A stretch of DNA of 37,311 bases from Trueperaceae bacterium (GTDB lineage Bacteria; Deinococcota; Deinococci; Deinococcales; Trueperaceae). The position numbers and the translations under genes are program-made. The notes beneath the pieces were generated by a model that searched no databases, had not been told where the DNA came from, and saw only the letters and a program-made list of their open reading frames with translations. The DNA is taken from the NCBI GenBank assembly GCA_020431825.1, contig JAGQHN010000020.1, forward strand, positions 1-37,311, in the 5' to 3' direction. Each line of letters begins with the position of its first letter. The stretch's first letter is position 1. Below, in pieces: positions 8,622 through 15,959 of the stretch.

Positions 8622-9356
8622 ATGAAAACCATGCTTGAATCCCCCTGGGTAGATTTACGTGACCAATTAAGCAAAACCGATCTCGCTATTATTCCAGTTG
8701 GTGCCTCAGAAGTTTATGGACCTCATATCCCTAATGGGACCGATGGTCTGGCGGCCATGGCCCTGGCCAAAAAAGCCGCCGAACAGGTTCCTGCGCTGAT
8801 TACACCCCTGATACCTGTGGGCTACTCACAAAGGCTTATGGATTTTCCAGGTACCTTAAGCGTGCCTTCGGCGGCGCTTAAAGCCTATCTCGAGGGCATT
8901 GTGGCAAGCCTGCGGACGCATGGCATCAGGCGAGTCATGTTTATTAATGGACATGCTGGCAATGTTCCGGCCATTACCGAATTACTTCAGGAACTAAGAG
9001 ACAAGTACAGCATGCGCGGCGCTCAAATTGACGTTTGGCGCTTTATTCAACCTCTATCTAAAGATGTTCTGGATAGTCAGTCGTATCACTTTGGTCATGC
9101 AGGAGAAGCCATGACTTCGGTGATGTTGCACTTGCACCCGGAACTGATGATGATGGATAGAGCGGTTAAGAACTTGCCAGAGCCTAAGCAGTTTCCAGAT
9201 GTTATCACCGTTGAGCCTTATGGCAAAATGAGCGATTCGGGCATTTTAGGTGATGCAACTCTTGGTACCGCCGAGAAGGGTAAACTCATTTTTGAAAGAA
9301 GTGTGGCCCGAATCGTTGAGTTTTTAAAGAGCGATGAATTTACTACCTTAAGTTAA
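8622..9356 (+). CDS. Creatininase-family amidohydrolase
   Basis: A 244-residue member of the creatininase superfamily, normal length. Metal ligands known for the family can be aligned by eye: Glu30 and His35 in 'GASEVYGPHIPNGTD', Asp41, His111 in 'INGHAGN' and Glu162 in 'GHAGEAMTS'. The family hydrolyses cyclic or linear amides (creatinine, some lactams and formamides); related members act in inositol breakdown and mycofactocin maturation. The substrate here is unknown. It has no signal peptide. It is the last gene of the importer operon, eight bases after the permease with an AGGAG ribosome-binding site, so its substrate is probably something the importer brings in (inference). Confidence 0.88.
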   Translation: MKTMLESPWVDLRDQLSKTDLAIIPVGASEVYGPHIPNGTDGLAAMALAKKAAEQVPALITPLIPVGYSQRLMDFPGTLSVPSAALKAYLEGIVASLRTHGIRRVMFINGHAGNVPAITELLQELRDKYSMRGAQIDVWRFIQPLSKDVLDSQSYHFGHAGEAMTSVMLHLHPELMMMDRAVKNLPEPKQFPDVITVEPYGKMSDSGILGDATLGTAEKGKLIFERSVARIVEFLKSDEFTTLS

Positions 9357-9399
9357 ACATTTTCTACGTTAAGTTAAAACAGCTCTTAACAAGCAAATC

Positions 9400-10380
9400 C
9401 TAGTACCCAAGCTCGAGGTCAACCTTGTAGGGTATGGTTTCGCCGCTGGCATACATATTAAGTATTTGCGCGAGAAAGACCATACGGCTATCGTCATCTT
9501 TACCCAGCCAGCCCGCCTTATGGGGGCTCATCACCACATTGGAGAGTTCATGAAAGGGATAGCTGGACGGCTGCGTTGAGGTGCGAGCCTCGAGGTCTTT
9601 TGGATAGCTGTACCAGACATCCAGCCCTGCTGCAGCGAGTTTGCCACCTTTTAGAGCGTTGTAGAGGGCTTTCTCATTGACGATAGAACCACGACCAACA
9701 TTTACCAGAATTGCTCCTTGGGGTAAGAGCTCGAGCTCAGTTTCAGTAATCAGGTTTTGGGTTTCGGGGGTTTCTGGCAGGGCGATCAGCAGAACTTCTG
9801 CCTGAGCCAAAGCCGTTTTTAGCTCGCCAAAATCAGCCACTCGAGCAATGGGATCATGCTTGTCCTCGGCGGTTAGATTGCGCCTTACCCCTAAGACTTT
9901 CATGCCGAGGGCGTGGCAAACCGCGGCAGCGTGTCTGCCAATGCGGCCATAGCCCAAAATGACCACCGTTTTACCGTGCAGCATGAGCTGAGGTTGTTCG
10001 CCGTAGCGCAGTGACCAGTCGCCCTGCCTCAAATCCGCATCGGCTTTAATAGTAAATTTGGCACTTGCCAGCATAAGGGCCAGTGCGGTTTCGGCAGTAG
10101 CAATTGAATTATAGGGGGTATTAAAAACAGCTACCTCCGGGTACTGTCGCATAAGCTCCTGCGTTGCCATGGGTGGTCCGGCAAAAGGAATAATTAGCGC
10201 CTTTAACTTGGGGCTTGCTTCTACCAGCTCCTTATGCGGAAAAGCTGCAATAAGCACCTCATAGTCAGCATGTTCAGGAATCTCACTGCCATAGGTCAAA
10301 CTGATATTGGCATTAAGACGGGTTTTTAGAAACTCGGTTGAGCCTTGCTGAGTTTCCTGATAGTGAAAGACTTTTAGCAT
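9400..10380 (-). CDS. D-2-hydroxyacid dehydrogenase-family protein
   Basis: A 326-residue protein with the C-terminal NAD-binding domain of D-isomer-specific 2-hydroxyacid dehydrogenases. The cofactor loop is 'ILGYGRIGRHA' (Gly143-Gly148). The catalytic Arg230 lies in 'NVGRGSIV' and His287 in 'SPHKAGW'. The position that usually carries the catalytic Glu ('DVFxxEP') reads 'DVWYSYP', with Tyr259 there, so either the mechanism differs or another residue substitutes. The family reduces 2-keto acids or oxidises 2-hydroxy acids and some sugar acids. It is transcribed toward the creatininase gene, with only 43 bases between the two stops. A 31-base palindrome lies 15 bases before its start. It follows the gamma-glutamyltransferase gene on the same strand. 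Confidence 0.87.
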   Translation of the reverse strand: MLKVFHYQETQQGSTEFLKTRLNANISLTYGSEIPEHADYEVLIAAFPHKELVEASPKLKALIIPFAGPPMATQELMRQYPEVAVFNTPYNSIATAETALALMLASAKFTIKADADLRQGDWSLRYGEQPQLMLHGKTVVILGYGRIGRHAAAVCHALGMKVLGVRRNLTAEDKHDPIARVADFGELKTALAQAEVLLIALPETPETQNLITETELELLPQGAILVNVGRGSIVNEKALYNALKGGKLAAAGLDVWYSYPKDLEARTSTQPSSYPFHELSNVVMSPHKAGWLGKDDDSRMVFLAQILNMYASGETIPYKVDLELGY

Positions 10381-10395
10381 TTAATACCTATTCCG

Positions 10396-10426
10396 TTTAA
10401 TCATGCGACTCAGTCCCATGATTAAA
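10396..10426 (-). promoter_or_regulatory. 31-bp near-perfect palindrome before the hydroxyacid dehydrogenase gene
   Basis: TTTAATCATG (10396-10405) and CATGATTAAA (10417-10426) are exact inverted copies. The space between them contains a second nested symmetry, GACT-C-AGTC, leaving only one C/C mismatch pair. The element lies just upstream of the start on the minus strand and has no T-run on its downstream side. An operator for a dimeric regulator, or a leader hairpin, is therefore more likely than a terminator. Confidence 0.6.
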
Positions 10427-10528
10427 TGCGAGCGGAGCGCGAGAAGAATCAGCTTCAGTAGAGTTTTTCCGTATAGGATATTTCTGGAACGGGGATAAAT
10501 GCAGTTTATTACGGTGCGTAAAAAATAA

Positions 10529-12133
10529 TTATTGTTCATTGGTATAGCCATACTGTCTAACCACCTTTTTCGCCTTATCAATTAGCAGACAGCTCCCTCC
10601 TGGACCTCTTGGGTCAGACCCAGCCTGCCAGCTATCCTTATGTTTGCGAAGGGTTTGAGCGATGCCATTAGCCCCAAAAGGGCCAAGCTCATGCCCCAGC
10701 ATTTCTAGGTCTTTAGCCGTTTGCCCAGCGGACTCGAGATAACTGTGCTTGCCGTGATTGTGAATCCTGGGCAGGGCCACAGCCAGCTGAGCGCTCAGGT
10801 CAAAATCAATTTGATTAAGCAGGGTTTGTAAGGTAGCGCTGACAATTTTGGGACCACCAGCAGCGCCAGCGGCAATCACGTCACCCGTTTCTTTATGAAG
10901 GGCGATTAGGGGACTCTGGCTACTGGCGGGCTCTTTGCCACCCTCGAGCAAATTAAAATTGCCCTTATAATGAATGCCCTGTGTGGTTGTCTCTCCAGCC
11001 CTTAGGCTAAAATCACCAATGGAATCATTCAAGATAATCCCCGTTGCCAGATCGACCACCCCTGAGCCAAAATGACTGCGAATGGTCTGGGTTTGGGAGA
11101 CAACATTTCCCTCATCATCGGCAACACAGAAATGACTGGTGCACGACTCAGAACCTGTGTCTGCATCTAAGAGGGCACCTATTTGCCTGCTTTCTAGGGC
11201 TTTTGCCAGTTCGCGGGCAACATCATCACTTGATAAAACCTGACTGATTTCGGTTGGCCCCAGCTCCGCCCGTTTGATATAGGTGGTCTTAATAACGTTA
11301 GCGACCAAATCCAGATAATCTTTGCTATTGTGCCCCAGGTCGCGTACTGGAAAAGCCTTCAGGATTTTTAAGGCCAGCTGGGTTTGCAGCGCTCCTATAG
11401 TTGGCAAACCTGGTGCTAAAATGTGCCAGTCACGGTAGGCAAAGCTGTAAAGCTCTGTTACCTGCGCTTTATACTGGGCCAAATCGTCGAGGCTTAAAAC
11501 GCCACCAAGTTTGTCAAGTGTCGCAATCATTGCCTGGGCAAGCTCACCCTGGTACAGCGACCGGGTTCCTTTGCCCAGTACCTCGAGCGTCTCAGCCAGG
11601 TTTTCCTGTCTATACGTCTCACCTTCAACCAAAGGATGCTCAAAAACACTACCTTTACCAAAGTTTGCTATTTTGGCTCGAGTTTCTTCATTGCCATACA
11701 CATTTGCCAGCATGAAATCTACCTTAAGCTTGCTTCTGGCGAGTTCTGCCACCCTATTACACAGGTCTGACCAGGGCAATTTTCCACGGCCTGTGTGTAA
11801 TTGCTCGAGTCCAGCAATCAAACTGGGAATAGTAACAGCTAAAGGGCCTGACTGGACTTTGTTATAGTTGACCTGTCCCTCCTCGTAAAACATTTCAGGT
11901 GAGATGTTTTTGGGTGCAGGTCCTCTGGCATTTATATGATGACCTTGGTCCCCGGTATAAAAGGTGATGTTGCAGCCGCCTCCAATGCCTGAGTGATAAG
12001 GCTGAGTAACCCCAATTGCCAGAGAAACAGCAACAGCGGCGTCAAAGGCATTACCACCGGCAAAAAAGATCTCGCTACCTATTTGACTTGCTTGAAAATG
12101 TGGAGCCGCAACCGCGGCTGAGACAGTTGCCAT
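10529..12133 (-). CDS. Gamma-glutamyltransferase family protein
   Basis: A 534-residue member of the gamma-glutamyltranspeptidase (Ntn hydrolase) family. The N-terminal part has 'GGNAFDAAVAVSLAIGVTQP' and 'SGIGGGCNITFY', both typical. The likely self-cleavage site and nucleophile is Thr332 in 'SCTSHFCVAD', equivalent to the Thr before TH in known enzymes, with 'NGIAQTLRK' and 'DPRGPGGS' near the end. The family removes or transfers gamma-glutamyl groups from glutathione and similar amides. Unlike many members it has no signal peptide, so it would work in the cytoplasm, consistent with processing imported gamma-glutamyl compounds (inference). The start is the first ATG giving the full domain; the ribosome-binding site is weak. 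It is transcribed away from the IclR gene. Confidence 0.9.
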   Translation of the reverse strand: MATVSAAVAAPHFQASQIGSEIFFAGGNAFDAAVAVSLAIGVTQPYHSGIGGGCNITFYTGDQGHHINARGPAPKNISPEMFYEEGQVNYNKVQSGPLAVTIPSLIAGLEQLHTGRGKLPWSDLCNRVAELARSKLKVDFMLANVYGNEETRAKIANFGKGSVFEHPLVEGETYRQENLAETLEVLGKGTRSLYQGELAQAMIATLDKLGGVLSLDDLAQYKAQVTELYSFAYRDWHILAPGLPTIGALQTQLALKILKAFPVRDLGHNSKDYLDLVANVIKTTYIKRAELGPTEISQVLSSDDVARELAKALESRQIGALLDADTGSESCTSHFCVADDEGNVVSQTQTIRSHFGSGVVDLATGIILNDSIGDFSLRAGETTTQGIHYKGNFNLLEGGKEPASSQSPLIALHKETGDVIAAGAAGGPKIVSATLQTLLNQIDFDLSAQLAVALPRIHNHGKHSYLESAGQTAKDLEMLGHELGPFGANGIAQTLRKHKDSWQAGSDPRGPGGSCLLIDKAKKVVRQYGYTNEQ

Positions 12134-12282
12134 CCCTAAGCCTAACCTGTAGCAGGGGTTTGCTTGGTTAACTGAGAACCACCGGGTGCTCGCAAGCTGC
12201 TTGGTTTTGCTAAGTCACTGCATAATTAAGCCCATGAACAAAACGAAATCATTAAGCTATGACGCGCCCTAAGAGGAGAATA

Positions 12283-12316
12283 CTTGGCCTTAAAATACGC
12301 TTGGCCTTAAAAATAC
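12283..12316. repeat. 17-bp tandem duplication
   Basis: CTTGGCCTTAAAATACG is followed at once by a near-identical copy, CTTGGCCTTAAAAATAC. The two share the first 13 bases and differ by a one-base slip in the A-run. It lies in the divergent promoter region between the gamma-glutamyltransferase and IclR genes, about 195 bases before the IclR -35 box. Confidence 0.85.
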
Positions 12317-12508
12317 AGCTGGAAAATAAAATTAAGAAGTTAGGGAAAGTATTTCTCGAAGGGGCATTTTCTCCAGGCGAATGCTATATACACAATCATC
12401 TTGGCATTCGCACAAATAAAAAAGTGCAGTAGGAGCTATTCTTTCCGCTTTTCCTTGTTTATAAAGGATTAAATTTTCTAAGCTGTCTTTGTTTCCTCTT
12501 GAAGTATT

Positions 12509-12538
12509 TTGAAACTTTGTTTTACTATGTAATATAGT
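12509..12538 (+). promoter_or_regulatory. Promoter of the IclR gene, probably giving a leaderless mRNA
   Basis: TTGAAA (12509-12514), an 18-base spacer and TATAGT (12533-12538) form a good vegetative promoter. The -10 box ends six bases before the ATG at 12545, which is the position expected for the first transcribed base. No Shine-Dalgarno sequence is visible. In Deinococcus, a TANNNT box at this distance from a start codon is characteristic of leaderless genes. Confidence 0.65.
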
Positions 12539-12544
12539 ATGACC

Positions 12545-13360
12545 ATGCAAAACGAAGAGCTAACTTTTTTTGAGATTCAAAGTGAGGACAAACAACCTTA
12601 TGTCATCACCTCGGCTCTTCGCACCTTACAGGTTCTCAGGGCATTTTCAAAACCTCCTCATAAATTTAGTTTGAGTGAATTAACCGCTCGTACAGGTATA
12701 GAAAAAAATCAACTTTACAGATCGCTAAAAACACTCGAGCAAGCCGAATTTCTGGCATTTGAGAGTGATGGACGGTTTGCACTTACTGCCGTGATTCATG
12801 AATTAACAGCTGCTACGGTACAGCCCTTAGAAAAATCTCTGGTAGAGATTGCTCAGCCCTATCTGGATGAGCTGGTTCATAAAACCTCTGAAAGCGTTAA
12901 TCTGTTTATCCGCACGGGTGATCTGGCAGTTTGCGTTGACCGTAGAGATAGCCCCCAGCCTGTCAAGCTAAGCTCGCCACTCGGCATGACGGTTCCGCTC
13001 CATGCAGGGGCAGTGCCAAAAGCTATGCTGGCTTTTATCGAAGATGATTTAAGACAAACGATTCTGAAAAACTTACAAACCTTGCCAGCCTATACTGAAA
13101 GAACCCTACTAAATGCCAAAGATCTGGCCCTTGAATTGGCGCGCATAAGAAAGCGCGGTTACTCCATCAGTGATGAAGACTATGACGCATCTGCCAGAGG
13201 GGTCGGCGCGCCTATCTTTAACAGTCAGAAAGACGTCGTTGCGGGGATAAGTGTTGGTGGACCTTCCTTTCGCGTTGATGATGCAACGCTTGAAAGCTTT
13301 GGTCAAATCATTACTCAAACTGCTCAGGCGATCTCGAGACGCCTGGGTTATTTGAACTAA
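12545..13360 (+). CDS. IclR-family transcriptional regulator
   Basis: About 271 residues with the two IclR domains: an N-terminal winged helix-turn-helix ('FSLSELTARTGIEKNQLYRSLKTLEQAEFL') and a C-terminal effector-binding GAF-like domain ('SVNLFIRTGDLAVCVDRRDS', 'LHAGAVPKAMLAF', 'RGVGAPIFN'). IclR proteins control catabolic operons and respond to small acids or related metabolites. I chose the second ATG (12545) because it fits a leaderless transcript from the TATAGT box; an in-frame ATG at 12539 abuts that box. It is the first gene of the second importer operon, 18 bases before the binding protein, and is the likely regulator of that operon and possibly of the divergent gamma-glutamyltransferase gene. 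Confidence 0.93.
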   Translation: MQNEELTFFEIQSEDKQPYVITSALRTLQVLRAFSKPPHKFSLSELTARTGIEKNQLYRSLKTLEQAEFLAFESDGRFALTAVIHELTAATVQPLEKSLVEIAQPYLDELVHKTSESVNLFIRTGDLAVCVDRRDSPQPVKLSSPLGMTVPLHAGAVPKAMLAFIEDDLRQTILKNLQTLPAYTERTLLNAKDLALELARIRKRGYSISDEDYDASARGVGAPIFNSQKDVVAGISVGGPSFRVDDATLESFGQIITQTAQAISRRLGYLN

Positions 13361-13378
13361 GCCCTAAGGAGGCAAGGT

Positions 13379-14956
13379 ATGAGAAAAGCAGGATGGTTAA
13401 GTTTGCTGGTGGCGCTGGTGCTGCCGTTTATGGCACTCGCGCAAGACTATAATCCAGACGCCGTATTGACATTTGCAACAAATGCTGATCCCACCCTTAA
13501 TCCCTGGACGCCAGGAGCGGTTATTGAGTCAAACCTGATCAATACTATTTTGTTTGATCAGTTGACGCGCTATAGCCCCGAAGACCTTAGCCCGGTTGCT
13601 GGGCTCGCAACGAGCTGGGAAGCAGCTGATGACGCCATGTCCTGGACATTTCAGCTTCGGGAAGGTGTCAAGTGGTCAGATGGCGAAGCCTTTGATGCTG
13701 AGGATGTCGCCTTCACCTTTAATGATGTCGTCTTGGTAGATGAGCTGGGTGCGCAGAGTGCCACGCAATTTTCACAGGTAGAGTCGGTTGAGATAGTTGA
13801 CCCACTTACCGTTCGCTTTGTACTAAATAGCCCTTTTTCCGCCCTACCTTATTATCTGGCGGCTTTTTCAGGTATGTTGCCAGAGCATGTTTTAGGTGGC
13901 GAGGAAAACCCCCTAACTGTTGCTTCATTTAATAAACAAAACCCGGTTTCTACCGGCCCCTATAAAGTTGCAGAGTTTGTGCCAGGTTCTTATGTTCGAC
14001 TGGTGCCCAATGAAAATTACTGGGGTGAAGCGCCCAAGTTAGCCGGAATTGTCTTCCGCATTATTCCAGATGCTAATACTCAGGTAGCTCAGTTGCTTGC
14101 GGGTCAGCTCGATCTGGTTACACGCTTAAACCCGAACCTTTTAGCCGGGGTTGAGCAAGCTCCCAACCTTGATGTTTTGCGCCAAAGTCAGAATCTCTAC
14201 TACTGGGTAGTCTTAAATCAGCAAGATGAGCGCTTTACCGATGCCAGGGTGCGCCAGGCCTTACTTATGGCCTTAGATCGTCCTGCAATGATTGATGCCA
14301 TCTTAAAAGGTTATGGCACCGTAGCTACCGGGCCGATTGCTCCGCTTCTTGGTGCTATTTATAGTTCAGATGTTGCTCAGTACCCCTATGACCCAGAAGG
14401 TGCCAAGGCACTATTAGCCGAGGCTGGCTGGACACCGGGTGCCGATGGCATTATGGAAAAAGAGGGTCAGCGTTTAGAAATCTCTATGCCTACAGGACAA
14501 TTTGGTGAACTGGTACCTGCTACCTTACTGGTGCAGCAGTACTGGGAAGCCATTGGTGTCAAAGCAAATGTAGACGTTATTGAGTGGAATGCCTATATCC
14601 AGCAAGTGGTTGTAAAACGGGATTATGAAGGCACCCTAGCCTGGTGGAGCCAACCGCCAACGCCAGATGTTACCCCTTATTATTCCTGTGAGGCCGTTTC
14701 AACTGGCAATAATATTCCTAATTACTGTAGTGAAGAGCTTGATGCGATTATGACTGAGGGCAGACGGGCGCTAACACCTGAAGATCAGGCAGAAGTTTAT
14801 GGCAGAATGCAGGCTTATTTGGCTGATGAATTGCCCTATCTTTACCTATGGTACCCAGACATCATCAGTGTAAAAAACAGCAAGCTCATGGGCTTTGCTG
14901 ACATCAACGCTTCAACTGCCTTTCAATTTGCTGCTGACTGGTACGTCGCTCCCTAA
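13379..14956 (+). CDS. ABC importer solute-binding protein, family 5 (peptide type)
   Basis: A 525-residue exported binding protein of the SBP_bac_5 family. The signal peptide runs through 'LPFMALAQ' before 'DYNPD'. Family marks include 'SWTFQLREGVKWSDGEAF', 'DVAFTFND', 'STGPYKV', 'NENYWG' and 'QALLMALDRPAMI'. An AAGGAGG ribosome-binding site sits six bases before the ATG, the strongest in the operon, which suits the high level of binding protein an importer needs. It is clearly diverged from the binding protein at 5274, so the two importers probably take different ligands. The two Cys residues in 'SCEAVSTGNNIPNYCSEE' could form a disulphide. It contains no CTCGAG, the longest such gap among the genes here. 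Confidence 0.93.
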   Translation: MRKAGWLSLLVALVLPFMALAQDYNPDAVLTFATNADPTLNPWTPGAVIESNLINTILFDQLTRYSPEDLSPVAGLATSWEAADDAMSWTFQLREGVKWSDGEAFDAEDVAFTFNDVVLVDELGAQSATQFSQVESVEIVDPLTVRFVLNSPFSALPYYLAAFSGMLPEHVLGGEENPLTVASFNKQNPVSTGPYKVAEFVPGSYVRLVPNENYWGEAPKLAGIVFRIIPDANTQVAQLLAGQLDLVTRLNPNLLAGVEQAPNLDVLRQSQNLYYWVVLNQQDERFTDARVRQALLMALDRPAMIDAILKGYGTVATGPIAPLLGAIYSSDVAQYPYDPEGAKALLAEAGWTPGADGIMEKEGQRLEISMPTGQFGELVPATLLVQQYWEAIGVKANVDVIEWNAYIQQVVVKRDYEGTLAWWSQPPTPDVTPYYSCEAVSTGNNIPNYCSEELDAIMTEGRRALTPEDQAEVYGRMQAYLADELPYLYLWYPDIISVKNSKLMGFADINASTAFQFAADWYVAP

Positions 14957-14970
14957 GTCTTTAGTCTAAC

Positions 14971-14998
14971 TGCATGCAGGCGATTCAGCCTGCATGCA
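14971..14998 (+). promoter_or_regulatory. Intercistronic hairpin between binding-protein and permease genes
   Basis: TGCATGCAGGC (14971-14981) and GCCTGCATGCA (14988-14998) are exact inverted copies around a six-base loop. The hairpin lies 15 bases after the binding-protein stop and has no T-run, so it is not a classical terminator. Such hairpins commonly protect upstream mRNA from 3' exonucleases and help keep binding protein in excess over permease (known from other importer operons; inferred here). Confidence 0.7.
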
Positions 14999-15008
14999 AA
15001 AGGTGCCT

Positions 15009-15959
15009 ATGCTCGTTTTTATAAGCCGAAGATTGGTGCAGGGGCTGGTTGTCCTTTTTATGATTTCTGCCTTTACCTTTTTTCTGGTCAATCTAGCACC
15101 AGGTGGGCCATCTTCCCTCATTGATTTTCAAAGTACTGCAGAGCAGCGGGAAGCCAGGCTCAAGCAATACGGCTTGGACAAACCTGTACATGTACGTTAT
15201 GTTCTCTGGTTGGGTGACGCTTTAACGGGTGATCTGGGAAAAAGTATTAATCAGGGACTTCCAGTGGCGTCACTACTAAGGCAACGGTTTGCCACCACGT
15301 TGCAGCTGGCTCTTGCGGCTCTGTTTTTGGCCAGTTTTTTTGGTGTTTTGCTTGGCGTACTGGCTGCCCTTTACCGAAACCGCTGGCCTGACCATCTGGT
15401 TAGTACGCTCACCACTTTAGGCATGTCGGTGCCAAATTTCTGGCTTGGTATTGTAGCGATTATCTTTTTTTCGGTGCAGCTTCGCTGGCTTCCCGCTTCG
15501 GGAAACTTCACCATAGGAGCTAAGTTTTCGCTAGCAGACCGCCTGGCTCATCTTATTTTACCAGCGGGAGTTCTGGCTTTTAGCCTCATGCCTAATATTG
15601 TAAGGGTTACGCGCTCGGCCTTACTCGAGCTCAGGGCTGCTGATTTTGTAAGAACGGCCCGGGCGAAAGGACTGAGGGAGCGTATGGTTCTCTGGAAGCA
15701 CACCTTTAAAAATGCGCTGGTACCCGTGATCGCCATTTTGGGTCTGGTGACTACCGTACTGTTTTCTGGAAGTGTCGTTATTGAGAGTGTTTTTGGTTGG
15801 GCGGGCCTTGGTCGTCTGGCAATTGAGGCAGCGAATGGCCGGGATTACCCGGTGATTTTAGGCGTTACCATGCTGGTTGGTGTCATTGTGGTGCTGGTTA
15901 ATCTGAGTATTGACTTGCTCTACGCTGTGGTTGACCCCAGAATAAGGCGGGAAAGCTGA
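15009..15959 (+). CDS. ABC importer permease, DppB type
   Basis: A 316-residue inner-membrane permease with the N-terminal membrane segment after 'FISRRLVQG', the 'NLAPGGP' periplasmic motif, about six membrane segments and the coupling loop 'ARAKGLRERMVLWKHTFKNA'. I chose the ATG at 15009 because AAAGGTG lies just before it and the product begins 'MLVFISRRL', typical of the family. An in-frame ATG at 14994 would sit inside the stem of the intercistronic hairpin. The stop overlaps the next start by one base (TGATG). Confidence 0.92.
   Translation: MLVFISRRLVQGLVVLFMISAFTFFLVNLAPGGPSSLIDFQSTAEQREARLKQYGLDKPVHVRYVLWLGDALTGDLGKSINQGLPVASLLRQRFATTLQLALAALFLASFFGVLLGVLAALYRNRWPDHLVSTLTTLGMSVPNFWLGIVAIIFFSVQLRWLPASGNFTIGAKFSLADRLAHLILPAGVLAFSLMPNIVRVTRSALLELRAADFVRTARAKGLRERMVLWKHTFKNALVPVIAILGLVTTVLFSGSVVIESVFGWAGLGRLAIEAANGRDYPVILGVTMLVGVIVVLVNLSIDLLYAVVDPRIRRES

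Larger units (their letters stand above)
12134..12544. other. Divergent intergenic region of about 410 bp, AT-rich on the right
   Basis: This separates the gamma-glutamyltransferase gene (left, minus strand) from the IclR gene (right, plus strand) and should hold both promoters. Seen here are a 17-base tandem duplication (12283-12316), a strongly AT-rich stretch from about 12300, and a -35/-10 pair for the IclR gene (12509-12538). An AGAGGAG followed by a TTG opens a frame of only eight codons near 12275-12310; I do not call it a gene. A candidate -10 box TAGGCT on the minus strand lies five bases before the gamma-glutamyltransferase ATG. Confidence 0.6.

Noticed and set aside
10381-10581. 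66-codon minus-strand frame between the dehydrogenase and gamma-glutamyltransferase genes
   Set aside because: It overlaps the end of the gamma-glutamyltransferase gene, covers the palindrome, and its sequence is basic low-complexity with no family resemblance.
3203-12316. Short direct repeats considered as a CRISPR array
   Set aside because: Each is a single adjacent duplication without spacers, and no cas gene is present.
12332-12550. 72-codon minus-strand frame antisense to the IclR promoter
   Set aside because: It runs through the -35/-10 boxes and start of the IclR gene and shows no family pattern.
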